Origin: an uncultured Desulfobulbaceae bacterium | GTDB taxonomy: Bacteria > Desulfobacterota > Desulfobulbia > Desulfobulbales > Desulfobulbaceae | Reading direction: 5' to 3' | DNA: 11,268 nucleotides | Assembly (NCBI GenBank): GCA_945787305.1 | Contig: CALZIH010000070.1 | Location: 1-11,268 of the forward strand | The notes under the pieces: generated by a model | What the model was told of the DNA's origin: nothing | Databases searched by the model: none | Seen by the model: the letters and a program-made list of their open reading frames with translations, nothing else | Program-made: the position numbers and the translations under genes | In this document: piece after piece, positions 1 to 6,622 of the stretch | How the letters are laid out: the number at the start of each line of letters is the position of its first letter | Position numbering within the stretch: the first letter of the stretch is position 1

Positions 1-798
1 GCCGTTAATCTTGCCTTAAGTCTGGCCGGACGCGGACACAAGGTCGGCCTGATGGACGTCGACCTGCATGGACCTGATGTCTGCAGGATGCTGAACCTTA
101 CCGGATCGCTTGAGCCGCCTAAAAACCCAAACGATCTCGTGCCGCCGCTGGTGTATAACGACAACCTAAAAGTCGTTTCCCTGGAATACATGATGAAGGA
201 CCGGGACGAAGCCATTATCTGGCGTGGACCATTGAAAATCCAGGCCATTCGCCAGTTTGTCGCCGACATGGACTGGGGAGAGTTAGACTACCTGGTGGTT
301 GATGCACCTCCGGGCACCGGCGATGAGCCGCTTTCCGTTGCCCAGACTATTCCAGGCGTCCAGGCAGTGGTCGTCACCACCCCCCAGTCCGTAGCGTTGG
401 CTGATGTCCGCAAATCGATTAACTTCTGCAAGACCCTGGAGATGCCCATTGCCGGGGTTGTGGAAAACATGTCCGGCTTTATCTGTCCGCATTGCGAAGA
501 AACCGTAGATATTTTCAGCTCCGGTGGTGGCGAACAGACAGCCCGTGACTTTGACCTCGCCTTTCTTGGCCGCGTACCCATGGACCCAAGGGTGGTTATT
601 GCAGGCGACACCGGCAAACCGTATCTTTCTACCGAGGAAGAGACCCCAGCTACCAATGCTTTTGCAGCGGTGGTCGATGCGGTGGAAAAACGATTGCCGC
701 TTACCGCTTCCATTGTTTCACTGAACACCCTCAACACAGAAGAGTCCTCCTGTGGCTGCGGTACCGGTGGCTGTAATCCCAATACTTGCGATTGCTGA
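1..798 (+). CDS. mrp: Mrp/NBP35-family Fe-S cluster carrier ATPase, 5'-truncated by the window
   Basis: This is the C-terminal 265 residues of a Mrp/ApbC/NBP35 P-loop ATPase, a cytoplasmic scaffold that carries Fe-S clusters to apoproteins. The open frame enters at base 1. The first residues (AVNLALSLAGRGHKVGLMDV) normally follow directly after the Walker A loop, so the P-loop and N-terminus lie upstream of the window. Visible motifs are the DVDLHGPD segment, the switch-type DAPPGTGDE (about 301-327) and the family CxxC as CPHC (484-495), which in the family holds a cluster at the dimer interface. The C-terminus carries an extra tail with five Cys in 15 residues (C-G-C, then C, then C-D-C; about 751-795), a possible second metal or cluster site. 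The gene ends at TGA and a hairpin terminator follows. Family assignment is firm; the client proteins are unknown. Confidence 0.93.
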   Translation, partial: AVNLALSLAGRGHKVGLMDVDLHGPDVCRMLNLTGSLEPPKNPNDLVPPLVYNDNLKVVSLEYMMKDRDEAIIWRGPLKIQAIRQFVADMDWGELDYLVVDAPPGTGDEPLSVAQTIPGVQAVVVTTPQSVALADVRKSINFCKTLEMPIAGVVENMSGFICPHCEETVDIFSSGGGEQTARDFDLAFLGRVPMDPRVVIAGDTGKPYLSTEEETPATNAFAAVVDAVEKRLPLTASIVSLNTLNTEESSCGCGTGGCNPNTCDC

Positions 799-809
799 TA
801 ACACACAAG

Positions 810-857
810 GGAAATAAGCAGGCAGGTCGAGCGGACACGTTCGACCTGCTGCGTTTC
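810..857 (+). terminator. Hairpin terminator after mrp
   Basis: A perfect 9-bp stem (GCAGGTCGA at 822-830 with TCGACCTGC at 841-849) encloses a 10-base loop. After a one-base bulge it extends into an A-rich left arm (GGAAA near 810) pairing with TTTCC on the right, followed by a T/C-rich run. It sits 11-60 bases past the mrp stop and before the next plus-strand gene, as expected for an intrinsic terminator. The T tract is interrupted, so strength is uncertain. Confidence 0.6.
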
Positions 858-910
858 CTTTCCGGTAACCAACAATTTCTGCCTAGAACTTTCAACCAAC
901 AATTTCAAAT

Positions 911-1487
911 ATGGTAATCCAACAACTCACTGTCGGCATGATGGGTGTCTGCTGTTATATCGTCTCGTGCGAAAAAACCAAGAAGGCTGCCATTATTGAT
1001 CCGGGCGGGGACGAAGAAAAGATCCTTGCCGCCTGCAGGGAAAAAGAGCTGATCGTTGAATATATCATTGCCACCCATGGCCACCCGGATCATGTCTGCG
1101 GAGGATGCCGATTTTTTTGGCCAATCCAAGGTCAAAGAATATTTTTCCATGCTGGGCCTTGCCCCATCACCGCCGGCGGATATTATAGTGGAAGAGGGCG
1201 ACATCATCTCCATCGGCGAAGAGAAACTCAAGGTCATCCATACCCCTGGGCACACCCCGGGTGGCATGTGCCTGTATAGCGCCCCGAACTGCTTCACCGG
1301 AGATACCCTTTTTGTAGGTGGTGTCGGCCGTACCGACTTTCCCGGTGGGTCCATGCAGGAGTTAAGCGGTTCCATTCGAAAAAAACTGCTCTCCTTGCCG
1401 GCAGACACAGTAGTCTGGCCCGGCCATGGTTACGGCGGATCAAAATCCACCATAGGCGAAGAAGCTCAGAGCAACCCGTACTTCTAA
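911..1487 (+). pseudogene. MBL-fold metallo-hydrolase (glyoxalase II-like), frameshifted by an apparent internal deletion
   Basis: This is a metallo-beta-lactamase-fold hydrolase of the GloB-like/persulfide dioxygenase-like group, split over two frames. Frame one (911 to about 1100) encodes MVIQQLTVGMMGVCCYIV, an IDPGGDE segment and the metal motif THGHPDH (1073-1093), residues 55-61. Just after HVCG the homology moves to another frame, starting EDADFFGQ (about 1101) and running through HTPGHTPGG, FTGDTLFVGGVGRTDFPGG and VWPGHG to the stop at 1487. The total of 577 bases is one more than a multiple of three. Against the usual 205-215 residues, about 15-20 are missing right after the metal motif, where the family has the conserved loop between HxHxDH and the next strand. 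All visible metal-binding motifs are otherwise intact, so the damage looks recent or is an assembly error. The gene lies 46 bases before selB. No good ribosome-binding site is visible before the ATG at 911. Confidence 0.85.
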
Positions 1488-1533
1488 CCCCTTGGTATTC
1501 CTTTCAGCCTTCAAACTCTAAAGCCAGTTCTGC

Positions 1534-3459
1534 ATGCGTGAAATAATCCTTGGAACCGCCGGTCATGTCGATCATGGAAAGACCTCCCTCATCAGGGCGC
1601 TCACCGGCATTGAAACCGATCGCCTGAAAGAAGAAAAAAAACGTGGCATTACCATTGAATTGGGCTTTGCCCATCTGGATCTGCCCTGTGGCCATCGTCT
1701 AGGCATTGTTGATGTGCCGGGACACGAAAAATTCATCCGCAATATGGTGGCAGGTGCTGCCGGTATGGACATGGTCGCCTTTATCATAGCCGCCGATGAA
1801 GGCATCATGCCGCAGACCATAGAGCATTTTGATATCTGCAAACTTCTGGATGTCAAAGATGGGCTAATCATCCTGACCAAAAAAGATATGGTTGACGAGG
1901 AATGGCTGGAGATGGTCCAGGAAGAGGTACGGGATTTTTTCCAGGACAGTTTTCTCGAAGAGGCGCCCCTAATTACTGTCTCTTCTACCACCGGCGAAGG
2001 GATTGAAACGATCAAACAGGTCCTGGACGAAAAAGTTCGGTCCATTAGTTTTCAAGAGGAATTCGGCCCGTTTCGCCTCGCCGTTGACCGTGTATTTTCC
2101 ATGAAAGGTTTTGGTACCGTCATTACCGGCACTTCGCTGTCCGGTCGTGTTGCCACCGGCGAGGAGTTGACCTTCTATCCCGGTGGACTGAGTGCAAAAA
2201 TCCGTGGTATCCAGGTCCACGGGAGCGAGGTCGAGGTGGTGGAAGCCGGTCACCGGACCGCAATAAACCTGCAAGGCATAGAAAAAGAAGAGATAAACCG
2301 AGGTGATATGGCCGCGACCCCCGGCAGCATGACCGCTTCCAATCGCCTTGATGCCCGACTCCATTATCTGGGTACCAATGAAAAAGAATTGAAAAACAGG
2401 ACCCAGGTACGCGTCCACTTGGGTACCCGGGAAATTCTTGGCCGGGTCGTCCTGATGGAAACAGATACGGTTTTACCGGGCAGCGATGCCAATGTGCAGA
2501 TCATTCTTCAGGAACCGGTAGCTGTTTGGCCCGGAGACCGCTACGTCATTCGCAGTTATTCACCGATCAGTACCATTGGCGGTGGAACGGTGTTAAACAA
2601 TGCACCCCGCAAACGTAAGCGCACCCTTGATCGGGACCGAGCACAAAATACAATAACATTTAATCTGTATCAATCAGGCAGCCCTGAAGAAAAGCTCCTG
2701 CTTTTTCTCGAGGAAAGCGGCTTCACCGGTATTGTCGCCGATCAACTGGCCACCCGCCTGGGAATTTTTGGTAAAAAACTCAAAAAACACCTGCAACAAC
2801 CGATCTCCTCAGGAAGAATTACGGTGGTCGACTCCGATAGCCAGCGTTTTGTGGCCACATCGGTCATAGAAGCCCTCAATGCAGCCCTTCTTGAGCAGCT
2901 TGCTGTTTATCATAAAAAGAATCCTCTCAAAACCGGGCTTGCCAAAGAAGAGTTACGCTCCCAGCTCAAACCCAAAGTCGACCAAAAGCTGTTTAACTAC
3001 GCCTTAAACAACCTGACCAAAAAAGAGGAACTTATTCAAGAAGGTGCTGAGGTTCGACTTGCCACACACCAGGTTACCCTGCAGGTCGATGAGCAGGCCA
3101 TGCAGAAAAAAATCAGCCGCTTATATCTGGATGCAGGGCTCAGGCCACAAAACCTTAAAGATATCTTAGCTCGATTTGCTGAGTTTCCAGAATCACAGAT
3201 CAGACAGGTTATCGACCTGCTGCTACAGGAAGAAACACTTGTCAGGATCAACGAGGCCCTTTATTTTCACGCGGAGGTCCTTGAAAAACTGCAGCAGGAT
3301 CTCACAGATTTCATCAAAAGAGAAGGTGAAATCGATGCGCCCCGCTTCAAAGACATGACCGGATTGACCCGCAAATTTTCGATCCCCTTGTTGGAATACT
3401 TTGACAAAATCAAGCTGACCATTCGCATTGACGATAAACGAGTGCTGAGAAAAGGGTAA
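1534..3459 (+). CDS. selB: Selenocysteine-specific translation elongation factor SelB
   Basis: SelB is a GTPase that delivers Sec-tRNA(Sec) to the ribosome at UGA codons marked by a SECIS hairpin. The 641-residue length is normal for the family (E. coli about 614). The N-terminal G domain is complete: GHVDHGKT (residues 10-17), RGIT switch I (37-40), DVPGH (60-64), TKKD (115-118) and SSTTG near 150. EF-Tu-like beta-barrel domains follow (about 175-340), including the typical FSMKGFGTVITGT. The rest, from about 380, is Lys/Glu-rich helical sequence matching the winged-helix repeats that bind SECIS RNA. The start at 1534 puts MREIILGTAGH at the family N-terminus; the ribosome-binding site is weak. 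No selC, selA or obvious in-frame-UGA selenoprotein is seen in the window, so SelB partners must lie elsewhere. Confidence 0.97.
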   Translation: MREIILGTAGHVDHGKTSLIRALTGIETDRLKEEKKRGITIELGFAHLDLPCGHRLGIVDVPGHEKFIRNMVAGAAGMDMVAFIIAADEGIMPQTIEHFDICKLLDVKDGLIILTKKDMVDEEWLEMVQEEVRDFFQDSFLEEAPLITVSSTTGEGIETIKQVLDEKVRSISFQEEFGPFRLAVDRVFSMKGFGTVITGTSLSGRVATGEELTFYPGGLSAKIRGIQVHGSEVEVVEAGHRTAINLQGIEKEEINRGDMAATPGSMTASNRLDARLHYLGTNEKELKNRTQVRVHLGTREILGRVVLMETDTVLPGSDANVQIILQEPVAVWPGDRYVIRSYSPISTIGGGTVLNNAPRKRKRTLDRDRAQNTITFNLYQSGSPEEKLLLFLEESGFTGIVADQLATRLGIFGKKLKKHLQQPISSGRITVVDSDSQRFVATSVIEALNAALLEQLAVYHKKNPLKTGLAKEELRSQLKPKVDQKLFNYALNNLTKKEELIQEGAEVRLATHQVTLQVDEQAMQKKISRLYLDAGLRPQNLKDILARFAEFPESQIRQVIDLLLQEETLVRINEALYFHAEVLEKLQQDLTDFIKREGEIDAPRFKDMTGLTRKFSIPLLEYFDKIKLTIRIDDKRVLRKG

Positions 3460-3968
3460 TCTGGAAAATATTTTTAGCCTTTTTTCCTTTCTTATGCCAT
3501 AAAGGGTAATTTTCTTATTAGTAATTATAGTTATTTTAAATTAATTCAATAGTTTAATATTAGTACTATTACTAGTAGACCTTTTCCTGATTACTAAAGC
3601 GAGCTTTACCCGCAACCCAGGTGTATAGACTGTAGGCTGAAGGCTGTTTGCAAAAGACTAAAAGAAGCAGCCCTAAAAGTCTTCCGTCTGAACAGCTTCA
3701 TCCTGAGAACCTTTTGTTATTACGGTGGAAAGTTGAGGTGATTTTCTCGGAGTCTACGCTTACTTTTTTTTATGACAGGAGTTCAGGCGTAAGGCACTAT
3801 GACATTCCCGATTAGTGTAGTATTCGCTCTGTGTTAGGCTATCAATGAGAAGTGTTTTTTTATATGTTCATTACAGTGATATTTTAGCATGTGAAAGGCA
3901 CGCTATAACAAACAGCCAAGTAATACTGCACTTTTAAAAGCTACTATTCAAAAGGATTAGCTGGCAAT
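3460..3968. other. AT-rich intergenic region between convergent genes
   Basis: This gap of 509 bases has no supportable gene and separates plus-strand selB from the minus-strand membrane-protein operon. Just after selB, GGAAAA (3463-3468) and TTTTCC (3482-3487) could form a weak AT-rich terminator stem. Bases 3501-3575 are extremely AT-rich with small palindromes (TAGTACTA, ACTAGT). A short CTGTAGGCTG/AGGCTGT direct repeat lies at about 3630-3648. It leads into a possible two-part hairpin: GCTGTT (3643-3648) with AACAGC (3691-3696), and AAGACT (3654-3659) with AGTCTT (3678-3683). No tRNA-like fold with a GTTCGA arm was found. The 10-base palindrome CTTTTAAAAG (about 3931-3940) lies before the end of the minus-strand gene but lacks a proper T tract. 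Confidence 0.6.
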
Positions 3969-5645
3969 TCATCTGCTTGTAGGTGGTGCAAGAAGAAGGC
4001 GCATGAGAATTCTGGTAGACCGGGCAGGTTGACCGCTGCTCTGGAAAAAATGTGCAGTAGGATTTTCCAGGACGATGTTGGGTGAATCATGATCTATGTT
4101 CAACCATAAATTCTGGAGGGACTGTTCGAGAAAATTTTGGTCCGTTGTCTGGTCGACCAGAAACACGATCTGCTCCAGCGGGATCAGGCTTAGCAGCTGT
4201 TCCAGCTCATAGAGGCACCCCTGATTGGTTGGTGAAAAACTTCTCAGATCCATCAGGATTACCTGACTGGCTCTCGCCAGCTTCTTCATGGTCATCTGCC
4301 AGGTGTTTGCATGGCAGAAAAATTCATTCACCCGGTACATCCCGTCGGGGTCTCTGGTCCGGTCAAGCGTTTCAATACGCTCTTCAAGACCTGCCTCATC
4401 TTGGACAAACCGTCGCGAATGCGTACCGCTTAAAAATCCAAGAAATTCATGCGGCTCAACGGTCGCAGTCACGAGGTCAGGGCCTGAGATGAGGCTGATG
4501 GAGCCATGCCGGCGCCAGAGTTTGGTAAAAGGCGCAAAGAGGCTTTCGCTTCGACTGCCAAGAGCAAAAACTCTGAGTAGCAGGAGTATTGGGCCCTTTT
4601 CCTGTTTGGATCCACGATGAAATAGAAAATAAAAGCAGGTTTTCGTCACTAGCTTGTACCCGACAAAAGCCAGAAGCCCTGTAAAAATCCAGTACCAGCC
4701 CTCAAAAGTGAGGGTAACAGACTGAATAATTCCAAACAGTAAGAAAAGAGTATCAATGGTTATAGACTGATCGCTGAAATTTTTTGAATTGTATCCTCTG
4801 CCAATCCAGAACAGTAGCAACCATCCCATTGTGCCGAAAAGTAAAAAGCCACTTGTATGCATCAGAACAAGAAGCGAGACGGCGTTAAGCCCCATTGAAT
4901 CACCAATTGCGACAAGGGTCCGCAGTGCCGAATCGCTCATTCCGAAAAGCTCTACGACCACAACTGCCCCGGTCACGCCAGCGATCATGAATGTAAGAAC
5001 AAGAGGGCCGACAGAGCGCACACGGCGGTGAAGGAAGCTGAGCAGTAAAATGGTCGCTGGCGCGTTTGCAAAGAGCCAGAAATAAGCGATCTCCCAGGGC
5101 GAAAGTTCGGCACTGAAGTACAGAGCAGTCAATCCCGTTGATAAAACAAGTGAAATGTACAGCGAGACAGCAAGAATAATCTCTTTTCTGCTCACGGTGG
5201 TAACGAAGATGACCGCCAGTACAGCAGGCCATAGATAGCAGGAAAAAAGCCATAGAACTCGCACCGGGAGAAATCCGCCGCCCGAGTTGATCATCCAGGG
5301 TGTTGTAAGTATGAGTGCATAAAGTACCCCGCCGGCAAAATAGCCGGCAGCAGCAGTTCTCATTGATCGCATTGGTCGCGCAAGAGGCTCAAACCAGGAT
5401 TTTCCTTTTTCCGAGAAAGAGTCTTCGTTGATGAATTCAATGACGAGCCTAGGTGGTGAATCGTGTTGTTTGTCTGTTTTAGTGGGTGGTTGAGCTGTTT
5501 GAGAGGTTGCGCTCACCCTATTCATGGCCCGAATGGTTGCCCGGCGGTACAGTTTTAACAGGAAGGCGGATGCCACTGCTGTCAAGGTGGCAGCAACGAG
5601 CAGTATGAAAGGGAGCATGCCGGTCAGTACAGTTGTTACATTCAT
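3969..5645 (-). CDS. Multi-pass membrane protein with C-terminal TIR-like cytoplasmic domain
   Basis: A 558-residue protein of unknown function. Predicted membrane helices lie at about residues 8-32, 98-118, 126-148, 153-175, 184-204, 211-233, 250-280 and 296-333 (the last two may each hold more than one). A hydrophilic Pro/Thr/Lys-rich linker (about 42-90) follows the first helix. From about 352 a soluble domain begins with ILLLLRVFALGSRSE, then ISLISGPDL, VEPHEFLGFLSG, DPDGMYRVNEFFCH, QVILMDL (461-467), GCLYELEQLL (476-485) and EQIVFLVDQTTD. This order of strand, small loop, C-L-x-E-L helix and strand resembles TIR domains, with E480 at the place of the NADase glutamate; this is inferred from pattern only. 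The start is well supported: AAGGAGA lies 4 bases before ATG (5645). That ATG overlaps the upstream gene stop as ATGA, so the two are probably translationally coupled. Real as a gene (high confidence); TIR-like assignment moderate. Confidence 0.85.
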   Translation of the reverse strand: MNVTTVLTGMLPFILLVAATLTAVASAFLLKLYRRATIRAMNRVSATSQTAQPPTKTDKQHDSPPRLVIEFINEDSFSEKGKSWFEPLARPMRSMRTAAAGYFAGGVLYALILTTPWMINSGGGFLPVRVLWLFSCYLWPAVLAVIFVTTVSRKEIILAVSLYISLVLSTGLTALYFSAELSPWEIAYFWLFANAPATILLLSFLHRRVRSVGPLVLTFMIAGVTGAVVVVELFGMSDSALRTLVAIGDSMGLNAVSLLVLMHTSGFLLFGTMGWLLLFWIGRGYNSKNFSDQSITIDTLFLLFGIIQSVTLTFEGWYWIFTGLLAFVGYKLVTKTCFYFLFHRGSKQEKGPILLLLRVFALGSRSESLFAPFTKLWRRHGSISLISGPDLVTATVEPHEFLGFLSGTHSRRFVQDEAGLEERIETLDRTRDPDGMYRVNEFFCHANTWQMTMKKLARASQVILMDLRSFSPTNQGCLYELEQLLSLIPLEQIVFLVDQTTDQNFLEQSLQNLWLNIDHDSPNIVLENPTAHFFQSSGQPARSTRILMRLLLAPPTSR

Positions 5646-5920
5646 GGATTCTCCTTGAAAGCCGGCAACAGGTTATCTGCAGTTTCATCAAAGTCCACCC
5701 GGAGAGAGGTGATAAGAAATCGCTTTCTGGCGGAGGGTGACACAGCTGGAAAATCAGAGCTATCGAGAAGCTGCAGACCTCTTTGACAGCATATTGTCGT
5801 GCACCAGGTATAGAATGCACCTAGAGTACACGAAGGTACCAGGTCTTGAATTATAAGGTTTTCGCATTCACATTCATTTGTTGCGGGTTGATATTGCCCG
5901 AAGAAATCTCTGAGTTTCAT
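5642..5920 (-). CDS. Small Cys-containing protein, coupled to the membrane protein gene
   Basis: An unrecognised 92-residue protein. It begins MKLRDFFGQYQP and holds six Cys in its first half (the CEC pair, then single Cys, then ICC by about residue 45), with a mixed hydrophobic stretch LGAFYTWCTTICCQ. The second half, LITSLRVDFDETADNLLPAF, is Cys-free and looks like a strand-helix unit. There is no convincing signal peptide, so it is likely cytoplasmic; the Cys could bind metal but no known motif is seen. The start at 5920 has GAGGA about 6 bases upstream. Its TGA (5644-5642) overlaps the ATG of the next gene (ATGA), and a promoter-like site with dyads lies directly upstream. This arrangement is the main reason to accept it as a real gene and as a likely partner or regulator of the large protein. 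Confidence 0.62.
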   Translation of the reverse strand: MKLRDFFGQYQPATNECECENLIIQDLVPSCTLGAFYTWCTTICCQRGLQLLDSSDFPAVSPSARKRFLITSLRVDFDETADNLLPAFKENP

Positions 5921-5944
5921 GGGAAATCCTCACGTATAGACTAT

Positions 5945-5967
5945 TCCTGAATTCCCGGAAGTCAGGA
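5945..5967. repeat. Inverted repeat TCCTGA-N11-TCAGGA over the predicted start site
   Basis: A perfect 6-bp dyad (5945-5950 and 5962-5967) with an 11-base spacer, centred at about 5956 on the predicted transcription start and touching the -10. Its centre is 44 bases from that of the 5988-6012 dyad. It could be a second operator or a hairpin in the leader. Confidence 0.35.
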
Positions 5968-5993
5968 TATGTCTTTATGTTCACCAGAGTCAA
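5964..5993 (-). promoter_or_regulatory. Sigma-70-like promoter for the two-gene membrane-protein operon
   Basis: Read on the minus strand, a -35 TTGACT (5993-5988, 5 of 6 to consensus) is followed after 18 bases by a -10 TATCCT (5969-5964, 4 of 6). The start of transcription would fall near 5957, giving a leader of about 36 bases before the ATG at 5920. The -35 lies inside one arm of an inverted repeat and the -10 overlaps another, suggesting repression or other control. This is inferred from sequence match only. Confidence 0.42.
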
Positions 5994-6012
5994 CTTCCAA
6001 TATACGTTGACT
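5988..6012. repeat. Inverted repeat AGTCAAC-N11-GTTGACT, possible operator
   Basis: A perfect 7-bp dyad (5988-5994 and 6006-6012) with an 11-base AT-rich spacer. One arm contains the predicted -35 element of the operon promoter. The arrangement fits a dimeric regulator site; the regulator is not in the window. Confidence 0.45.
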
Positions 6013-6131
6013 TTCGGAAACTGCAGGTCAGACTGAAGATAAACGGGAATATGGTGAAGTTACATCAATATACCAAGAGGTTGAGCTTTGTCATGGCAGT
6101 ATACAATTTACCTACTGGCCAAGTATTGCAT

Positions 6132-6605
6132 CTAACTGGTGAAAACTGTTTGTAGGACCTTGATGATTATATATTTTTCAAAAGGAGATTCTTGAATATG
6201 TTCATTCGTGTCGCTTAGAGTACGATCCAAATCCCGCCAGAGAGCATATTTCTTAAAGGTATCATCACGCTTAATCCCCATAGCTTCAGCAACCAATTTG
6301 ACATAATTGATAACTTTGAAATTAAAACGATCTTCTTCTTGACCAAATGTTTGTCCACAATAAAGACATACGGTAGCCAATCGATCCGCACTGGTTTGAC
6401 CTGCTTCTTTCAAATGATCGTCACGCATCTGGGAAGAACTTTCCTGGAGCCAGCAGATAGCCACACTACTGCAGCAACTTGTTTCAGGGCCATGATGCTC
6501 CATCTGCATAAGAGTCACCCCTGGCAATTGCCTCAAAACTTCACGGGGCCCATCGCTATCTAACCCTAATTCAGGTTGCGATGTCTTTAAACTGACCACC
6601 GTCAT
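6132..6605 (-). CDS. Truncated CCG-domain (HdrB/LutA-type) Fe-S protein
   Basis: A 157-residue protein whose first 100 residues match one CCG (cysteine-rich) domain of the heterodisulfide reductase B/LutA/GlpC type, which in the family binds a non-cubane [4Fe-4S] cluster for electron transfer. Visible are GPREVLRQLPGVTLMQME (about 19-36), SCCSS (43-47, in place of the usual CCG) and LATVCLYC with CxxC at 80-83; the spacing between the pairs is near the family value. The domain normally starts with a DPC-type Cys about 33 residues before the CC pair. Here that stretch reads SQPELGLDS with no Cys, and everything before it is absent. The rest (about 100-157) is not recognised. A usable AAAGGA precedes the ATG by 6 bases, and the gene starts 17 bases after the pldA stop, so it is likely cotranscribed with pldA. 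It may be a decayed fragment; a functional cluster looks doubtful. Confidence 0.6.
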   Translation of the reverse strand: MTVVSLKTSQPELGLDSDGPREVLRQLPGVTLMQMEHHGPETSCCSSVAICWLQESSSQMRDDHLKEAGQTSADRLATVCLYCGQTFGQEEDRFNFKVINYVKLVAEAMGIKRDDTFKKYALWRDLDRTLSDTNEHIQESPFEKYIIIKVLQTVFTS

Positions 6606-6622
6606 CGGTCATCCTTTTGCCG

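Noticed and set aside
831..850. GTTCGA resembling a tRNA T-arm
   Set aside because: It is part of the mrp terminator stem; no acceptor or anticodon arms surround it.
288..908. Minus-strand open frame of 206 codons across mrp
   Set aside because: It lies opposite clear Mrp coding sequence, has no recognisable motif, and would read through the mrp terminator.
1572..2418. Minus-strand open frames inside selB
   Set aside because: Shadows of a fully motif-supported selB; their composition is that of an antisense frame.
3886..3904. Small hairpin AGCATG/CACGCT as terminator of the membrane-protein operon
   Set aside because: The stem needs a G-U pair and is followed by A-rich rather than U-rich RNA.
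6605..6614. In-frame TGA just before the CCG-domain start, considered as a selenocysteine codon because selB is nearby
   Set aside because: The upstream frame carries no homology, the TGA lies between the pldA stop and a good ribosome-binding site and ATG, and no SECIS-like hairpin is evident.
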